Below, in pieces: positions 44,528 to 53,713 of a stretch of DNA of 64,000 nt. The translations under genes and the position numbers were made by a program. Source of the stretch: CAYPGJ01 sp050174775 (lineage in GTDB: Bacteria; Planctomycetota; Phycisphaerae; Phycisphaerales; UBA1924). The stretch lies in the NCBI GenBank assembly GCA_050174775.1, contig JBFXJP010000004.1, forward strand, positions 62,001 to 126,000. Reading direction: 5' to 3'. Each line of letters opens with the position of its first letter. The first letter of the stretch is position 1. The notes under the pieces are model-generated. The model worked only from the letters and a program-made list of their open reading frames with translations. It was not told where the DNA came from and searched no databases.

Positions 44528-45412
44528 ATGCCGATCGCCAAAGCGAACTCGCAAAGCGCGCCACGAAAAACCAGCGCCAAAGCGAAAACCGCAAACCCCA
44601 AGTCCGATCCAGCGAAGACGCTGCCCCCGCGCCGTCTCGCCGACGTCCCCGTCCGCGAACTCTGGGAGGAGTACGCCGACAACCGCAACGTCGACATCCG
44701 AAACCACTTCATGGAGCGCTTCCTCCCGCTCGTCCGCTACAACGCCGAGCGCATCCACACCCGCCTCCCCGACGAGGTTGACGTCGAGGACCTCATGTCC
44801 GCCGGCCTCTTCGGCCTCATCGACGCCATCAACTCCTTCGACCTCTCCCGCGGCGTCAAGTTCGAAACCTTCTGCGCGCCGCGCATCCGAGGCGCCATCC
44901 TCGACCACCTCCGCTCCATGGACTGGGTCCCCCGACTCGTCCGCCAACGCACCGCCGCCGTCGAACGCGCCCGCAACGCCATCCAGATGGAGACCGGCCA
45001 CCAGCCCACCGAGGCGCAAATCGCCGGCCGTCTCGGCATCGACGAAAAAGAGTTCGACAAGGTCCGCCACGACGCCAAGCCCGTCGGCATGTCCTCCCTC
45101 AACCGCCGCTTCTTCAACTCCGACTCCTCCCGCGAAGTCCGCGAGATCGACGTCGTCCGCGACGACGCCCAGGACACCCCCCTCGCCGACGCACAACGCA
45201 CCGACCTCAAGGACCTCATCACCAAGGGCCTCTCCCGCGCCGAACGCCTCATCGTCATCCTCTACTACTACGAGGAAATGACGATGAAGGAGATCGGCCG
45301 CACCCTCGACCTCTCCGAGTCCCGCGTCTCCCAGATGCACTCCTCCATCCTCGCCCGCCTCAAGGCCCACATGCAGCAACGCGAGCCCGAGTTCGAGCCC
45401 GCCGCCTTCTGA
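44528..45412 (+). CDS. fliA: FliA/WhiG-family RNA polymerase sigma factor (sigma-28)
   Basis: Directs RNA polymerase to late flagellar genes in most bacteria. The 294-residue protein has a basic N-terminal extension of about 40 residues, then region 2 (LWEEYADNRNVDIRNHFMER, LPDEVDVEDLMSAGLFGLID, FETFCAPRIRGAILDHLRSM), region 3 (GHQPTEAQIAGRLGID) and region 4 (LIVILYYYEEMTMKEIGRTL and DLSESRVSQMHSSILARLKA). The DWVPR sequence after region 2 is typical of FliA. Its place at the end of the flagellar cluster matches sigD of Bacillus. Confidence 0.92.
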   Translation: MPIAKANSQSAPRKTSAKAKTANPKSDPAKTLPPRRLADVPVRELWEEYADNRNVDIRNHFMERFLPLVRYNAERIHTRLPDEVDVEDLMSAGLFGLIDAINSFDLSRGVKFETFCAPRIRGAILDHLRSMDWVPRLVRQRTAAVERARNAIQMETGHQPTEAQIAGRLGIDEKEFDKVRHDAKPVGMSSLNRRFFNSDSSREVREIDVVRDDAQDTPLADAQRTDLKDLITKGLSRAERLIVILYYYEEMTMKEIGRTLDLSESRVSQMHSSILARLKAHMQQREPEFEPAAF

Positions 45413-45443
45413 TATAATCCACCCAGTAACGAGCCACCCCCCT

Positions 45444-45482
45444 AGAGGCCCTGCGCGACATCCGCGCGGGCCTCTCCTTTTG
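45444..45482 (+). terminator. intrinsic terminator after the fliA-type gene
   Basis: AGAGGCCC (45444-45451) pairs with GGGCCTCT (45468-45475); after a bulged T the inner stem GCGCG/CGCGC closes on the loop ACATC. CCTTTTG follows. It should end the flagellar transcript before folK. Confidence 0.7.
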
Positions 45483-45502
45483 CGCGTATCAATACACCCC
45501 CC

Positions 45503-45991
45503 ATGCCTCACACCGCCCACATCGCCCTCGGCGCCAACCTCGCAAACCGCGAGGAAACCCTCTCCCGCGCCCTCCAGCTCCTCTCCACCTCCCCCTCCAT
45601 CAGACTCGTCATCCCCTCCTCTCTCCACGAAACACCCGCACTCACCCTCCCAAACTCGCCACCGCAGCCTCCCTACCTCAACGCCGCCGCCACCCTCCGA
45701 ACCTCCCTCGGTCCGCACGCACTCCTCCACCTCCTCCTCACCATCGAACGCTCCCTCGGCCGCGTCCGCGCCGACGAACCCCTCTGGTCCCCGCGCACCA
45801 TCGACCTCGACATCCTCCTCTACGACTCCCTCACCCTCACCCTCCCCTCCCTCACCATCCCGCACCCGCGCATGCACGAGCGACGCTTCGTCCTCGCCCC
45901 CCTCGCCGAAATCGCCCCCGACGCGCGACATCCCACCCTCAACCGCACCATCTCCGAACTCCTCGCCGATCTCCCACCCAACGCCCCCTGA
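45503..45991 (+). CDS. folK: 2-amino-4-hydroxy-6-hydroxymethyldihydropteridine pyrophosphokinase
   Basis: FolK transfers pyrophosphate from ATP to the pterin in folate synthesis. The 162-residue protein has the family motifs: IALGANLANREETL near the start, PYLNAA in the middle, and the signature RTIDLDILLYDS with IPHPRMHERRFVLAPLAEIA. Length is normal. The gene stands alone, without folB or folP, just after the terminator of the flagellar cluster. Confidence 0.93.
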   Translation: MPHTAHIALGANLANREETLSRALQLLSTSPSIRLVIPSSLHETPALTLPNSPPQPPYLNAAATLRTSLGPHALLHLLLTIERSLGRVRADEPLWSPRTIDLDILLYDSLTLTLPSLTIPHPRMHERRFVLAPLAEIAPDARHPTLNRTISELLADLPPNAP

Positions 45992-46029
45992 CCCCGCGCG
46001 CCGCGCAACGATCAGAGCGCACACTCCCC

Positions 46030-46057
46030 GGGGGCCGGGGGCCGGGGGCCGGGGGCC
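46030..46057 (+). repeat. four perfect GGGGGCC heptamers
   Basis: Four uninterrupted copies of GGGGGCC lie in the 70-base gap between folK and the convergent DUF4139-type gene. Four runs of five G could fold as a G-quadruplex on the plus strand. Confidence 0.95.
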
Positions 46058-46062
46058 GCGCC

Positions 46063-48156
46063 TCACTCCACGTTCAACCCCTCCAGATACCGCGCCAGCT
46101 CCCCGCGCGCCTGCGCCGCGCGATTCACCGCCTCCGCGCTCTCCTTCCGTAGCGCCTCCATCCGCGTCTCCTGCTCATTCAGCGTCCGCATGTACCGCGC
46201 ATACAACTCCGACGCGCGATCGATCGCCCCCATGTTCTGACGCACTCGGCTCTGATCCGACGCGATCCCGTCCATCTCCACCTGCACACGCCTCGCCTGC
46301 GCCTCGGCCTCATTCACCCGCCCCTGGATCTCCCCGGCCTTCCGCACCGCATCCACCACAGCCTGCGACGCCTTCCCGTTCTTCGCATACCCCAGCACCG
46401 TCGGCAGATCGACGCTCGTCACGCCCAGTCGCGTCCAGTTCGTCCGCTCCTCCACCACCTCCAGCTTCTCCTGCTCCGCGGCCCCCAGCTTCACCTCAAA
46501 CCGCCGCAGCCCTTCACTCTCGCTCCTCCACTCCTTCGGGCTCGTCACCTCCCACCCCTCGCGCTTCTCCTGCTCCACCAACACCGTCCGCCCCTCTCTC
46601 CCGTCCCGATTCGTGAACGCGTACTTCGTCGTCAGCCGAGACTTCGACTCCTGCATCACCGTCCCGTTGCTGATCTTCAGCCGGACCACATCTTCCCTCG
46701 CGTCCGACTCCATCGTCGCGCGCACATCCATGTCCACGGCGTACGCCAGCAACCGCTTCTGACCCCTCGACGTGAACCCGATCTGCGCATCACCCAGATA
46801 CCCGCTCCCATCCAACACGCTGATCGGCCCCGGCGCCAGCTCGAACCCGCTCGAGTTCGTCAGCTCCACCCCGCGCATCGGATGCTGCGAATTGTCCCCG
46901 GGGCTGTAAATCGACACGCGCTCCGCCTCGATCCCCCCGTTCATCACCGGCAGCATCGCGCTCCGTTGGCGCTCGATCGTCACCGGCGCCCCGATCTCAT
47001 ACCGGAACGCCTCGCCCCGCTCACTCGCGCTCGCCATCCCCTCCGTCGACGTGTCCACCCCCTGCGACAAATACCGCCCCATGTCCGACTCGCTGTTGCG
47101 CATCTCCCCCGATGCGTCCAGCATGCGCCTCGCCCGGCTCATCGCGGCCATCTCAGGCGCCGCGGCCGGCGCCGAGCCCGCCTTCCCCGCCGCACGATCC
47201 GTCGACATCCCCAACGCGTCCTCATACACCCGCCCGCGCACCGCCATCGCCGTCGGCACCGGAATCAACGGCCGCGCCACGAACAGCGGCTCGTGCAGGT
47301 CCATCCGGAACCCCACCGGGTTCCCGCTCGCCAGCGCCAAGCGCACCCCCTCCCAATCCTCATCCGTCGTGTTCTCCACGATCGCCCACCCCTGCAGCGT
47401 CGTCTTCCCCCCCGTCCCCTCCGGCAGCACCAGCCGATACGACGTCTTCCACACCGGGCTCTCCACCACGTACCCGATCGCCACGTCCCGCGCGCCATTC
47501 CCCGAGAACGACAGGTCCACCGTCGCGCTCCGCTCATCACGCGACTCGGCCACCGCGCCCAGCGCCAGCCGCAACTCCTCCGCCAGCTTCTCGTCCATCA
47601 CCTCGAACGACGTGATCCGCTGCACCCCGATCGTCCGCACCCCCGACCCCGTCAGCACGCTCACGTACGACTCCCAGATCACCCCCTCGCCCCGCGCGTT
47701 CGACCCCGACACGCCAACCTGACGCTGCTCCGTCCCCAGCACCGTCCCGTCGATCGGCCCCTCCGTCGTGGCCACCCGCACCCGCGCGCCGCGCAGCTGC
47801 TGCAGCAGCTCCACCACCGACGGATTCGTCGAGATGTCGATCCCGAAACTCCCCAGCCGACGCGCCAGCGGATCCTTGCTCCCGTACCGCACCGCGCGCA
47901 CCGTCCCGCCCCCGCCGTCCAGCGCAACCAGCGACTTCAGAATGTCGTTCACCTGCTCCTTCTCGAAGCGCAGCGAAACCTCAGCCTCGCCATCCACCCG
48001 CCCCGCGCGCTCCACGTACGCCACCCCGCTCCGATACAGCGTCACGCTCTTCACTGGCAACGAAGCCCCCGCGCCCCACGCGCTCACACTCACGGCCATG
48101 CCCGCCACCAACGCGCCCAACCACACACCACGTACGCCGCTCCGCTTCGCGCTCAT
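46063..48156 (-). CDS. secreted protein with DUF4139-type domain
   Basis: A 697-residue exported protein with signal peptide (GVWLGALVAGMAVSVSAWGAGA). The region PVKSVTLYRSGVAYVERAGR resembles the start of DUF4140/DUF4139 proteins; the middle (SPVWKTSYRLVLPEGTGGKT, then WAIVENTTDEDWEGVRLALA) is the DUF4139 core, probably a beta-rich domain. The last 100 residues are a charged coiled coil (EAEAQARRVQVEMDGIASDQ). The function of the family is not known. No partner is nearby; the divergent dehydrogenase operon starts 140 bases away. Confidence 0.78.
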   Translation of the reverse strand: MSAKRSGVRGVWLGALVAGMAVSVSAWGAGASLPVKSVTLYRSGVAYVERAGRVDGEAEVSLRFEKEQVNDILKSLVALDGGGGTVRAVRYGSKDPLARRLGSFGIDISTNPSVVELLQQLRGARVRVATTEGPIDGTVLGTEQRQVGVSGSNARGEGVIWESYVSVLTGSGVRTIGVQRITSFEVMDEKLAEELRLALGAVAESRDERSATVDLSFSGNGARDVAIGYVVESPVWKTSYRLVLPEGTGGKTTLQGWAIVENTTDEDWEGVRLALASGNPVGFRMDLHEPLFVARPLIPVPTAMAVRGRVYEDALGMSTDRAAGKAGSAPAAAPEMAAMSRARRMLDASGEMRNSESDMGRYLSQGVDTSTEGMASASERGEAFRYEIGAPVTIERQRSAMLPVMNGGIEAERVSIYSPGDNSQHPMRGVELTNSSGFELAPGPISVLDGSGYLGDAQIGFTSRGQKRLLAYAVDMDVRATMESDAREDVVRLKISNGTVMQESKSRLTTKYAFTNRDGREGRTVLVEQEKREGWEVTSPKEWRSESEGLRRFEVKLGAAEQEKLEVVEERTNWTRLGVTSVDLPTVLGYAKNGKASQAVVDAVRKAGEIQGRVNEAEAQARRVQVEMDGIASDQSRVRQNMGAIDRASELYARYMRTLNEQETRMEALRKESAEAVNRAAQARGELARYLEGLNVE

Positions 48157-48270
48157 CTGTGCTCCCTTTCCGTGCTCTGCCCACGCGCGGCATCGCGCGT
48201 GACCGACATACAGACCCCCTCACCGCCCCTCCGGTTCGCCCCGACCGCCCAACATTCTGCGACGGGCACT

Positions 48271-48276
48271 TATAGT
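48271..48276 (+). promoter_or_regulatory. possible -10 element for the dehydrogenase operon
   Basis: TATAGT lies 26 bases before the ATG at 48297 in the divergent gap. No good -35 is seen 16-18 bases upstream, so this is weak evidence. Confidence 0.3.
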
Positions 48277-48296
48277 CTCCCCCGAAAGACGCCCCG

Positions 48297-51200
48297 ATGC
48301 ACACCACCCAACTCGCACCAAACCAATCCCCTCCCCTCTCCAACCCGCCCGCGCTCGATCCGCGCGACGCCTCCGACGCGCTCCGACATCTCGCCAACGC
48401 CATCCAGGGCGAGGTCCGACTCTCCCTCCACGACCGCCTCCTCTACTCCACCGACGCCTCCCTCTATCAGGTCGAACCGCTCGCGGCCGTCATCCCCGCA
48501 AACGTCGACGACGCCGAACGCGCCGCGCGCGTCTGCTTCGAACGCAAACTCCCCCTCCTCCCGCGCGGCGGCGGCACCTCCCTCGCCGGCCAATGCACCA
48601 ACCGCGCCGTCGTCCTCGACCTCTCACCCAACTGCCGCGCCATCCGCGACGTCAACATCTCCGAGCGCACGTGCGCCGTCGAGCCGGGCGTCTACGTCGA
48701 GGAACTCAACAACGAACTCACGCGCACGAGCACCGGCCTCTTCTTCGCGCCGGACCCCGCAACCGTCCGCCAGGCCGCCATCGGCGGCTGCATCGGCAAC
48801 AACGCCGCAGGCGCACGCTCCATCCTCTACGGACGCACCTCCGAGAATCTCCGTGCCGTCGACGCGCTCCTCCCCACGGGCGAACGCCTCACCCTCGACC
48901 ACGGCGCAGCGACACGCGACCCCCGCGTGCGCAAACTCACACAACAAGTCCTCGACGTCATCCTGCCCATCGCGCCCCTCATCAAAGAGCGCTTCCCCAG
49001 GACCGTGCGCCGCAACGCCGGCTACAACCTCGACCTCATCCTCCAGCAGTGCGAAGGAGCAGGGGCCTACACCGGCGGCTCGGGCATCGAGAACATCAAC
49101 CTCGCGCATCTCATCTGCGGCGCCGAAGGCACCCTCGCACTCACGCTCGCCGCCACACTCAAACTCCACCCCACACCCAAAGCCAAAGGCCTCGCCGTCC
49201 TCTCCTTCGCAACCCTCGACGAGGCCATCGACGCCGTCCTCCCCATCCTCGAAACCAGACCCAGCGCCGTTGAACTCCTCGACGACCTCGTCGTCTCCCT
49301 CGCACGCGCCAATCCCGAAGCCAGCGTCCACGCCAAGCTCCTCCCGCTGCTCCCCTCAGGCGCCCCCGTGAACGCCGTTCTCTACGTCGAGTACTTCGCC
49401 GACGACGCCGAAACCCTCGACCACCGCTTCGTCGCGCTGAAGAAGGCCGTCCCCGACGCGGCCCACGCCTACTACGTCGACCCAGCCGCCATGCTCCGCG
49501 CATGGCGTCTCCGCCAATCAGGCGAGCCCCTTCTCCACGGCCTGCCCGGCGAGCGCAAGCCCATCACCTTCATCGAAGACAACGCCATCCCCCCCGAACG
49601 CCTCTCCGAATTCGTCAAAACACTCCGCGCCATCGTCGAAGCACACGGCACGCGCGCCGCCTTCTACGCGCACGCCTCCGTCGGCGTCCTCCACGTCCGT
49701 CCCCTCCTCTCCACTAAGGACCCCGACGACCTCCGCAAGGTCCGCGAGATCGCAACCCAGGCCGCCGAACTCGCCCGCTCCCTCGGCGGCGTCATGTCCG
49801 GAGAGCACGGCGACGGCCGCGTCCGCACCCCCTTCCTCGAATCCTTCTACGGCCCCGAGATCATGCGCGCCTTCCGCGCGATCAAGCATATCTTCGACCC
49901 CCACAACCTCCTCAACCCCGGCAACATCGTCGAGCCCCGACCCATCGAGACCATCACCGCGCGCCTCAGGGTCGACACCGCCCCCCACGACGCCGCCCCG
50001 AATCCCGTCCGCGTCCCCGACGTCCGCACCTTCTACGAATACGCCGACCAGCACGGCTTCGACCACGCCGTCGAGATGTGCAACGGCGCCGGCGTCTGCC
50101 GAAAACGCTCCGGCGGAACCATGTGCCCCTCCTATCAAGTCCTGCAGGACGAACGTCACGCCACGCGAGGACGCGCAAACGCCCTCCGTCTCGCCATCAC
50201 CGGACAGCTGGGCCACGAACGCCCCGCGTGGAACGACCCTGACACCCTCGACACGCTCGACCTCTGCCTCTCCTGCAAGGCCTGCAAGTCCGAGTGCCCC
50301 TCCAACGTCGACGTCGCTCGCCTCAAATCCGAATACGTCGCGCAGTCCTACGAAGTCGGCCGCCCGCCCTCACTGGCCGCCCGCGCCATCGCGCACGTCC
50401 GCTTCCTCAACCGTCTCGCCTCGCGCACGCCCAAACTCGCCAACGCGCTCTCCAACAACCCCCTCGCGCGCCCGCTCATCAACCGACTGATGGATGTCTC
50501 CTCGCGCCGCTCCCTCCCCCCCTTCGGCCCCTCCCTCGAAAAATGGCACTCCGCACGCCCACGAAAGACCGCCGCATTCACACACTCCCCCGACGAGCCG
50601 CGCACCAAGACCGTCGCCCTCTTCGCAGACTGCTTCTGCGCCTTCGGCGAGTCCAACGTCGGCCGCGCCGCGATAGAACTCCTCGAAGCCTTCGGCTACC
50701 GAGTCCTCATCCCCAAGTCCGGCTGCTGCGCACGACCCGCCATCTCCACCGGACAACTCCGCACGGCGATCGCGCAGGCCGATCAGACCATCTCCGCGCT
50801 CGACCGCTTCTCCCGGGCAAACCCCGGCTGCGCGTTCCTCTTCCTCGAGCCCTCCTGCCTCTCGGCCGTGAAGGATGACTGGCAGGACCTCCGCCTCGCC
50901 GCGCCCAAATCACTCCGCAGGGACATCGCGGACCGCGCCTTCCTCATCGAAGACTTCATCGAAAAGCACTGGGACGATCATCCGAAGCGCCCCGCGTTCA
51001 AGGCCCCGCAGAGCCCCGTCCTCCTTCACGCGCACTGTCATCAGAAAGCCCTCTGGGGCGCCGAGTCCTCCGCGGCCATCCTGCGCCGTATCGCAGGCCC
51101 CAACCTCCAGACCCTCGACACCGGCTGCTGCGGCATGGCCGGCGCCTTCGGCTTCCCCGAGCACCGCTTCGACCTCTCAATGGCCGTCGGCGAACGCACC

Positions 51201-51350
51201 CTCTTTCCCAAACTCCGCGAGGCGCCCGAACAGGCTCACATCGCAATCCCCGGAACCTCCTGCCGCCATCAGACCCTCGACGCGGTAGGACTCCATGCGA
51301 AACATCCCGTCGAACTCCTGCGCGACTGGCTCACGCCCACCGATACCTGA
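48297..51350 (+). CDS. FAD-linked and Fe-S D-2-hydroxyacid dehydrogenase (YdiJ-like)
   Basis: A 1017-residue fusion of a GlcD-type flavin oxidase and a GlpC-like Fe-S module. The N-terminal half has the FAD site (LPRGGGTSLAGQCTNRAVVL, about residues 90-109; GGCIGNNAAGARSILYG) and the FAD-oxidase C-terminal domain with GVMSGEHGDGRVRTPFLESF. The second half has ferredoxin-like Cys clusters (CNGAGVCRKRSGGTMCPSY; CLSCKACKSECP near 656) and two CCG-domain motifs (SGCCARP; TGCCGMAGAFG near 942). The layout matches D-lactate/D-2-hydroxyglutarate dehydrogenases such as YdiJ, which feed electrons to the respiratory chain. The substrate cannot be read from sequence. Confidence 0.88.
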   Translation: MHTTQLAPNQSPPLSNPPALDPRDASDALRHLANAIQGEVRLSLHDRLLYSTDASLYQVEPLAAVIPANVDDAERAARVCFERKLPLLPRGGGTSLAGQCTNRAVVLDLSPNCRAIRDVNISERTCAVEPGVYVEELNNELTRTSTGLFFAPDPATVRQAAIGGCIGNNAAGARSILYGRTSENLRAVDALLPTGERLTLDHGAATRDPRVRKLTQQVLDVILPIAPLIKERFPRTVRRNAGYNLDLILQQCEGAGAYTGGSGIENINLAHLICGAEGTLALTLAATLKLHPTPKAKGLAVLSFATLDEAIDAVLPILETRPSAVELLDDLVVSLARANPEASVHAKLLPLLPSGAPVNAVLYVEYFADDAETLDHRFVALKKAVPDAAHAYYVDPAAMLRAWRLRQSGEPLLHGLPGERKPITFIEDNAIPPERLSEFVKTLRAIVEAHGTRAAFYAHASVGVLHVRPLLSTKDPDDLRKVREIATQAAELARSLGGVMSGEHGDGRVRTPFLESFYGPEIMRAFRAIKHIFDPHNLLNPGNIVEPRPIETITARLRVDTAPHDAAPNPVRVPDVRTFYEYADQHGFDHAVEMCNGAGVCRKRSGGTMCPSYQVLQDERHATRGRANALRLAITGQLGHERPAWNDPDTLDTLDLCLSCKACKSECPSNVDVARLKSEYVAQSYEVGRPPSLAARAIAHVRFLNRLASRTPKLANALSNNPLARPLINRLMDVSSRRSLPPFGPSLEKWHSARPRKTAAFTHSPDEPRTKTVALFADCFCAFGESNVGRAAIELLEAFGYRVLIPKSGCCARPAISTGQLRTAIAQADQTISALDRFSRANPGCAFLFLEPSCLSAVKDDWQDLRLAAPKSLRRDIADRAFLIEDFIEKHWDDHPKRPAFKAPQSPVLLHAHCHQKALWGAESSAAILRRIAGPNLQTLDTGCCGMAGAFGFPEHRFDLSMAVGERTLFPKLREAPEQAHIAIPGTSCRHQTLDAVGLHAKHPVELLRDWLTPTDT

Positions 51351-51365
51351 CCCGAAAGGCCTCCC

Positions 51366-52541
51366 ATGACCACCAACTCCGCCGACAAAAAGGCGTACAT
51401 CTGGGGCGGTGTCCCCGCACACAACCCCTGGCTCCTCCACAAGACCCGCTTCGTCGTCGGCGACCCCGTCGCCTACCTCTCGATTCCGAACGGCGCCGCG
51501 AAGCCCGAAACCTTCTTCATCCTGCGGGAAATCGAACTCGACCGCGCCAAGAAGCAGGCCGACGCCACGCACGTCCACGGGTACTCCGACTTCACGCCCA
51601 GCTCCGGCCTCTCCGGAGACCGCGAAACCGCCACGGCCCAATCCGCCGCGGAATGCCTCACGCGCAAAGGCGTCAAGGAAGTCTGGACCGACCGCTCACT
51701 CCCCATGCTCTTCACCCACGTCCTCGAGAGCGCGGGCGTCAAGGTCCGCTGCGATCCCGAACTCGGCGTCCTCGAACGCCGCAGCAAGACACCCAAGGAA
51801 GTCGAGGCACTCCGCGCGGCGCAATCCATGACCGAACGCGCCATCAAAATGGCCTGCGAGATGATCGCACGTGCCAAGGCCGACGCTTCCGGCATCCTCC
51901 AGCACGACGGCGCCCCCCTCACCAGCGAACGCGTGAAGTCCGCCATCAACATCTTCCTCCTGGAAAACGGCTTCTCCACCTCCGACTCCATCGTGGCCGG
52001 CGGTCCCCAGGGCGGTGACTGCCACGAGCGCGGCTCGGGCCCCCTCCGCACCGGACAACCCGTCATCGTCGACGTCTTCCCCATGGACCCCAAAACCCAC
52101 TACTTCGGCGACTGCACCCGCACCGTCGTCCACGGCATCATCCCCCCCGAGATCGCCGAGATGCACAGCGCCGTGGTCGAAGCCAAACGCGCCGCCATCA
52201 ACGCCACGCGCGTCGGCGCCACCGGACAACAAGTCCACGAAGCCGCGTGCGCCGTCTTCAAGAAGCACGCTTTCGCCACGGGTCTCCCGCCGCGCAACAC
52301 CCCCGGCAAACCCGGAACCACCTTCGCGCACGGCACAGGTCACGGCGTCGGACTCGATGTCCACGAACCTCCTCTCCTCGCCGAGGGCGGACCCGCGCTC
52401 GTCGAGGGCGACTGTCTCACCATCGAACCCGGCCTCTACTCCCACACGCTCGGCGGGATCCGCATCGAGGACATGGTCATCGTCCGTGCGCACGCCGTCG
52501 ACAATCTCAACACCCTCCCGGAAGGTCTCACATGGGCATGA
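51366..52541 (+). CDS. M24-family metallopeptidase (Xaa-Pro aminopeptidase-like)
   Basis: A 391-residue cytoplasmic protein with a creatinase-type N-terminal domain and a pita-bread catalytic domain. The metal-site motifs appear in order: VIVDVFPMDPKTHYFGDCTR (two Asp ligands), FAHGTGHGVGLDVHEPP (His ligand and neighbours, about residue 320-336), then LTIEPGLY and GIRIEDMVIV (Glu ligands). This is the full set of a two-metal aminopeptidase or prolidase. It lies 15 bases after the dehydrogenase gene and overlaps the next gene by 10 bases. Confidence 0.88.
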   Translation: MTTNSADKKAYIWGGVPAHNPWLLHKTRFVVGDPVAYLSIPNGAAKPETFFILREIELDRAKKQADATHVHGYSDFTPSSGLSGDRETATAQSAAECLTRKGVKEVWTDRSLPMLFTHVLESAGVKVRCDPELGVLERRSKTPKEVEALRAAQSMTERAIKMACEMIARAKADASGILQHDGAPLTSERVKSAINIFLLENGFSTSDSIVAGGPQGGDCHERGSGPLRTGQPVIVDVFPMDPKTHYFGDCTRTVVHGIIPPEIAEMHSAVVEAKRAAINATRVGATGQQVHEAACAVFKKHAFATGLPPRNTPGKPGTTFAHGTGHGVGLDVHEPPLLAEGGPALVEGDCLTIEPGLYSHTLGGIRIEDMVIVRAHAVDNLNTLPEGLTWA

Positions 52542-53707
52542 TCCGTGCGCACCAAGCCGTCGTTGCAACCCTGGGTATCACGGCCTTGGTGCGCGCGCAG
52601 CCCGGCGATAGGGGGGGCACGGCCAACTCTTTCGATGTGCGCCCGGGTTTCAAAATAACCCTCGCCGCGGACAACATCCGGGGCGCACGCTTCCTCGAAT
52701 TCGATGACGCCGGCACGCTCTACCTCTCCATCCCCACCTCCGGAACCATCCTCTCCCTCAAGGACGCCAACGCCGACGGCGTGTACCAACCCGAAGAACG
52801 ACAAGACTTTGTGACGGGCTACGAGTCCGTCCACGGCCTCTGCTGGCAGGACGGCTGGCTCTGGTTCGCCCAGACCGGCGCCATCCACCGCGCACGCGAC
52901 ACCAACGCCGACGGCAAGGCCGACGAAACCGAGACCATCATCCCCCAGGGCCGCCTCCCCTCCGGAGGAGGCCACTGGTGGCGCTCCCTCCTTGTCACCG
53001 ACGCCTTCATCTACACCTCCATCGGCGATTCCGGCAACATCACCGACGAGCGCAACTCCGAGCGCCAGAAGATCTTCCGATTCAGGAAGGACGGGTCCGC
53101 AAAGGTCGAATTCGCCTCCGGCATCCGCAACACCGAGAAGCTCCGCCTGCGCCCGGGCACCAACGAGGTCTGGGGCGTCGACCACGGCTCCGACTGGTTC
53201 GGACGCGAGTACGGAGAGGGCCGGCGGGGCCAGCCCATCACCGACCGTAACCCCCCGGACGAGTTCAACTTATATCTCGAGGGCCACTTCTACGGACACC
53301 CCTTCATCACCGGAAACCGTGTCCCCAGGCTCGAGTTCCGGGGCAAGGAAGACCTCGTCGGCCTCGCCGAGCAGACCACCCCCCCCGAATGGCTCTTCGG
53401 CGCCCACTGGGCCGCCAACGGCTGGACGTTCGTAACCACCGACGCGGTGGGCGCTTCCGGCGACGCCTTCGTGGCCACCCACGGCTCCTGGAACTCCTCC
53501 GTCCGGGTCGGCTACAGCGTCGAGCGGGTCCTCTTCGACCCCGTCACCGGCAAGCCGTTCGGCATGCAGCGGATCGTCTCCTGCCTGCCTCCGGGTGGGG
53601 GCCGGCCGCTCGCCAGGCCTGTGGATTGCGCGGAAGCCCCGGACGGGACGGTGCTGTTCAGCTGCGATTCGACCGGCCGGATCTACCGGATCAGTCGCGC
53701 GGAATAA
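52532..53707 (+). CDS. secreted sorbosone/glucose-dehydrogenase-like beta-propeller protein
   Basis: A 391-residue protein from the ATG at 52532 (GGAAGG upstream), overlapping the peptidase gene by 10 bases; the longer open frame upstream is a shadow. The N-terminus (MIRAHQAVVATLGITALVRA) is a weak signal peptide. The body has propeller-like blades: FKITLAADNIRGARFLEFDD, GLCWQDGWLWFAQTGAIHRA, LRLRPGTNEVWGVDHGSDW and GDAFVATHGSWNSSVRVGY. These match soluble PQQ-type sugar or L-sorbosone dehydrogenase-like proteins. Whether it binds PQQ or is enzymatically active is not shown. Confidence 0.78.
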   Translation: MGMIRAHQAVVATLGITALVRAQPGDRGGTANSFDVRPGFKITLAADNIRGARFLEFDDAGTLYLSIPTSGTILSLKDANADGVYQPEERQDFVTGYESVHGLCWQDGWLWFAQTGAIHRARDTNADGKADETETIIPQGRLPSGGGHWWRSLLVTDAFIYTSIGDSGNITDERNSERQKIFRFRKDGSAKVEFASGIRNTEKLRLRPGTNEVWGVDHGSDWFGREYGEGRRGQPITDRNPPDEFNLYLEGHFYGHPFITGNRVPRLEFRGKEDLVGLAEQTTPPEWLFGAHWAANGWTFVTTDAVGASGDAFVATHGSWNSSVRVGYSVERVLFDPVTGKPFGMQRIVSCLPPGGGRPLARPVDCAEAPDGTVLFSCDSTGRIYRISRAE

Positions 53708-53713
53708 GGAAAG

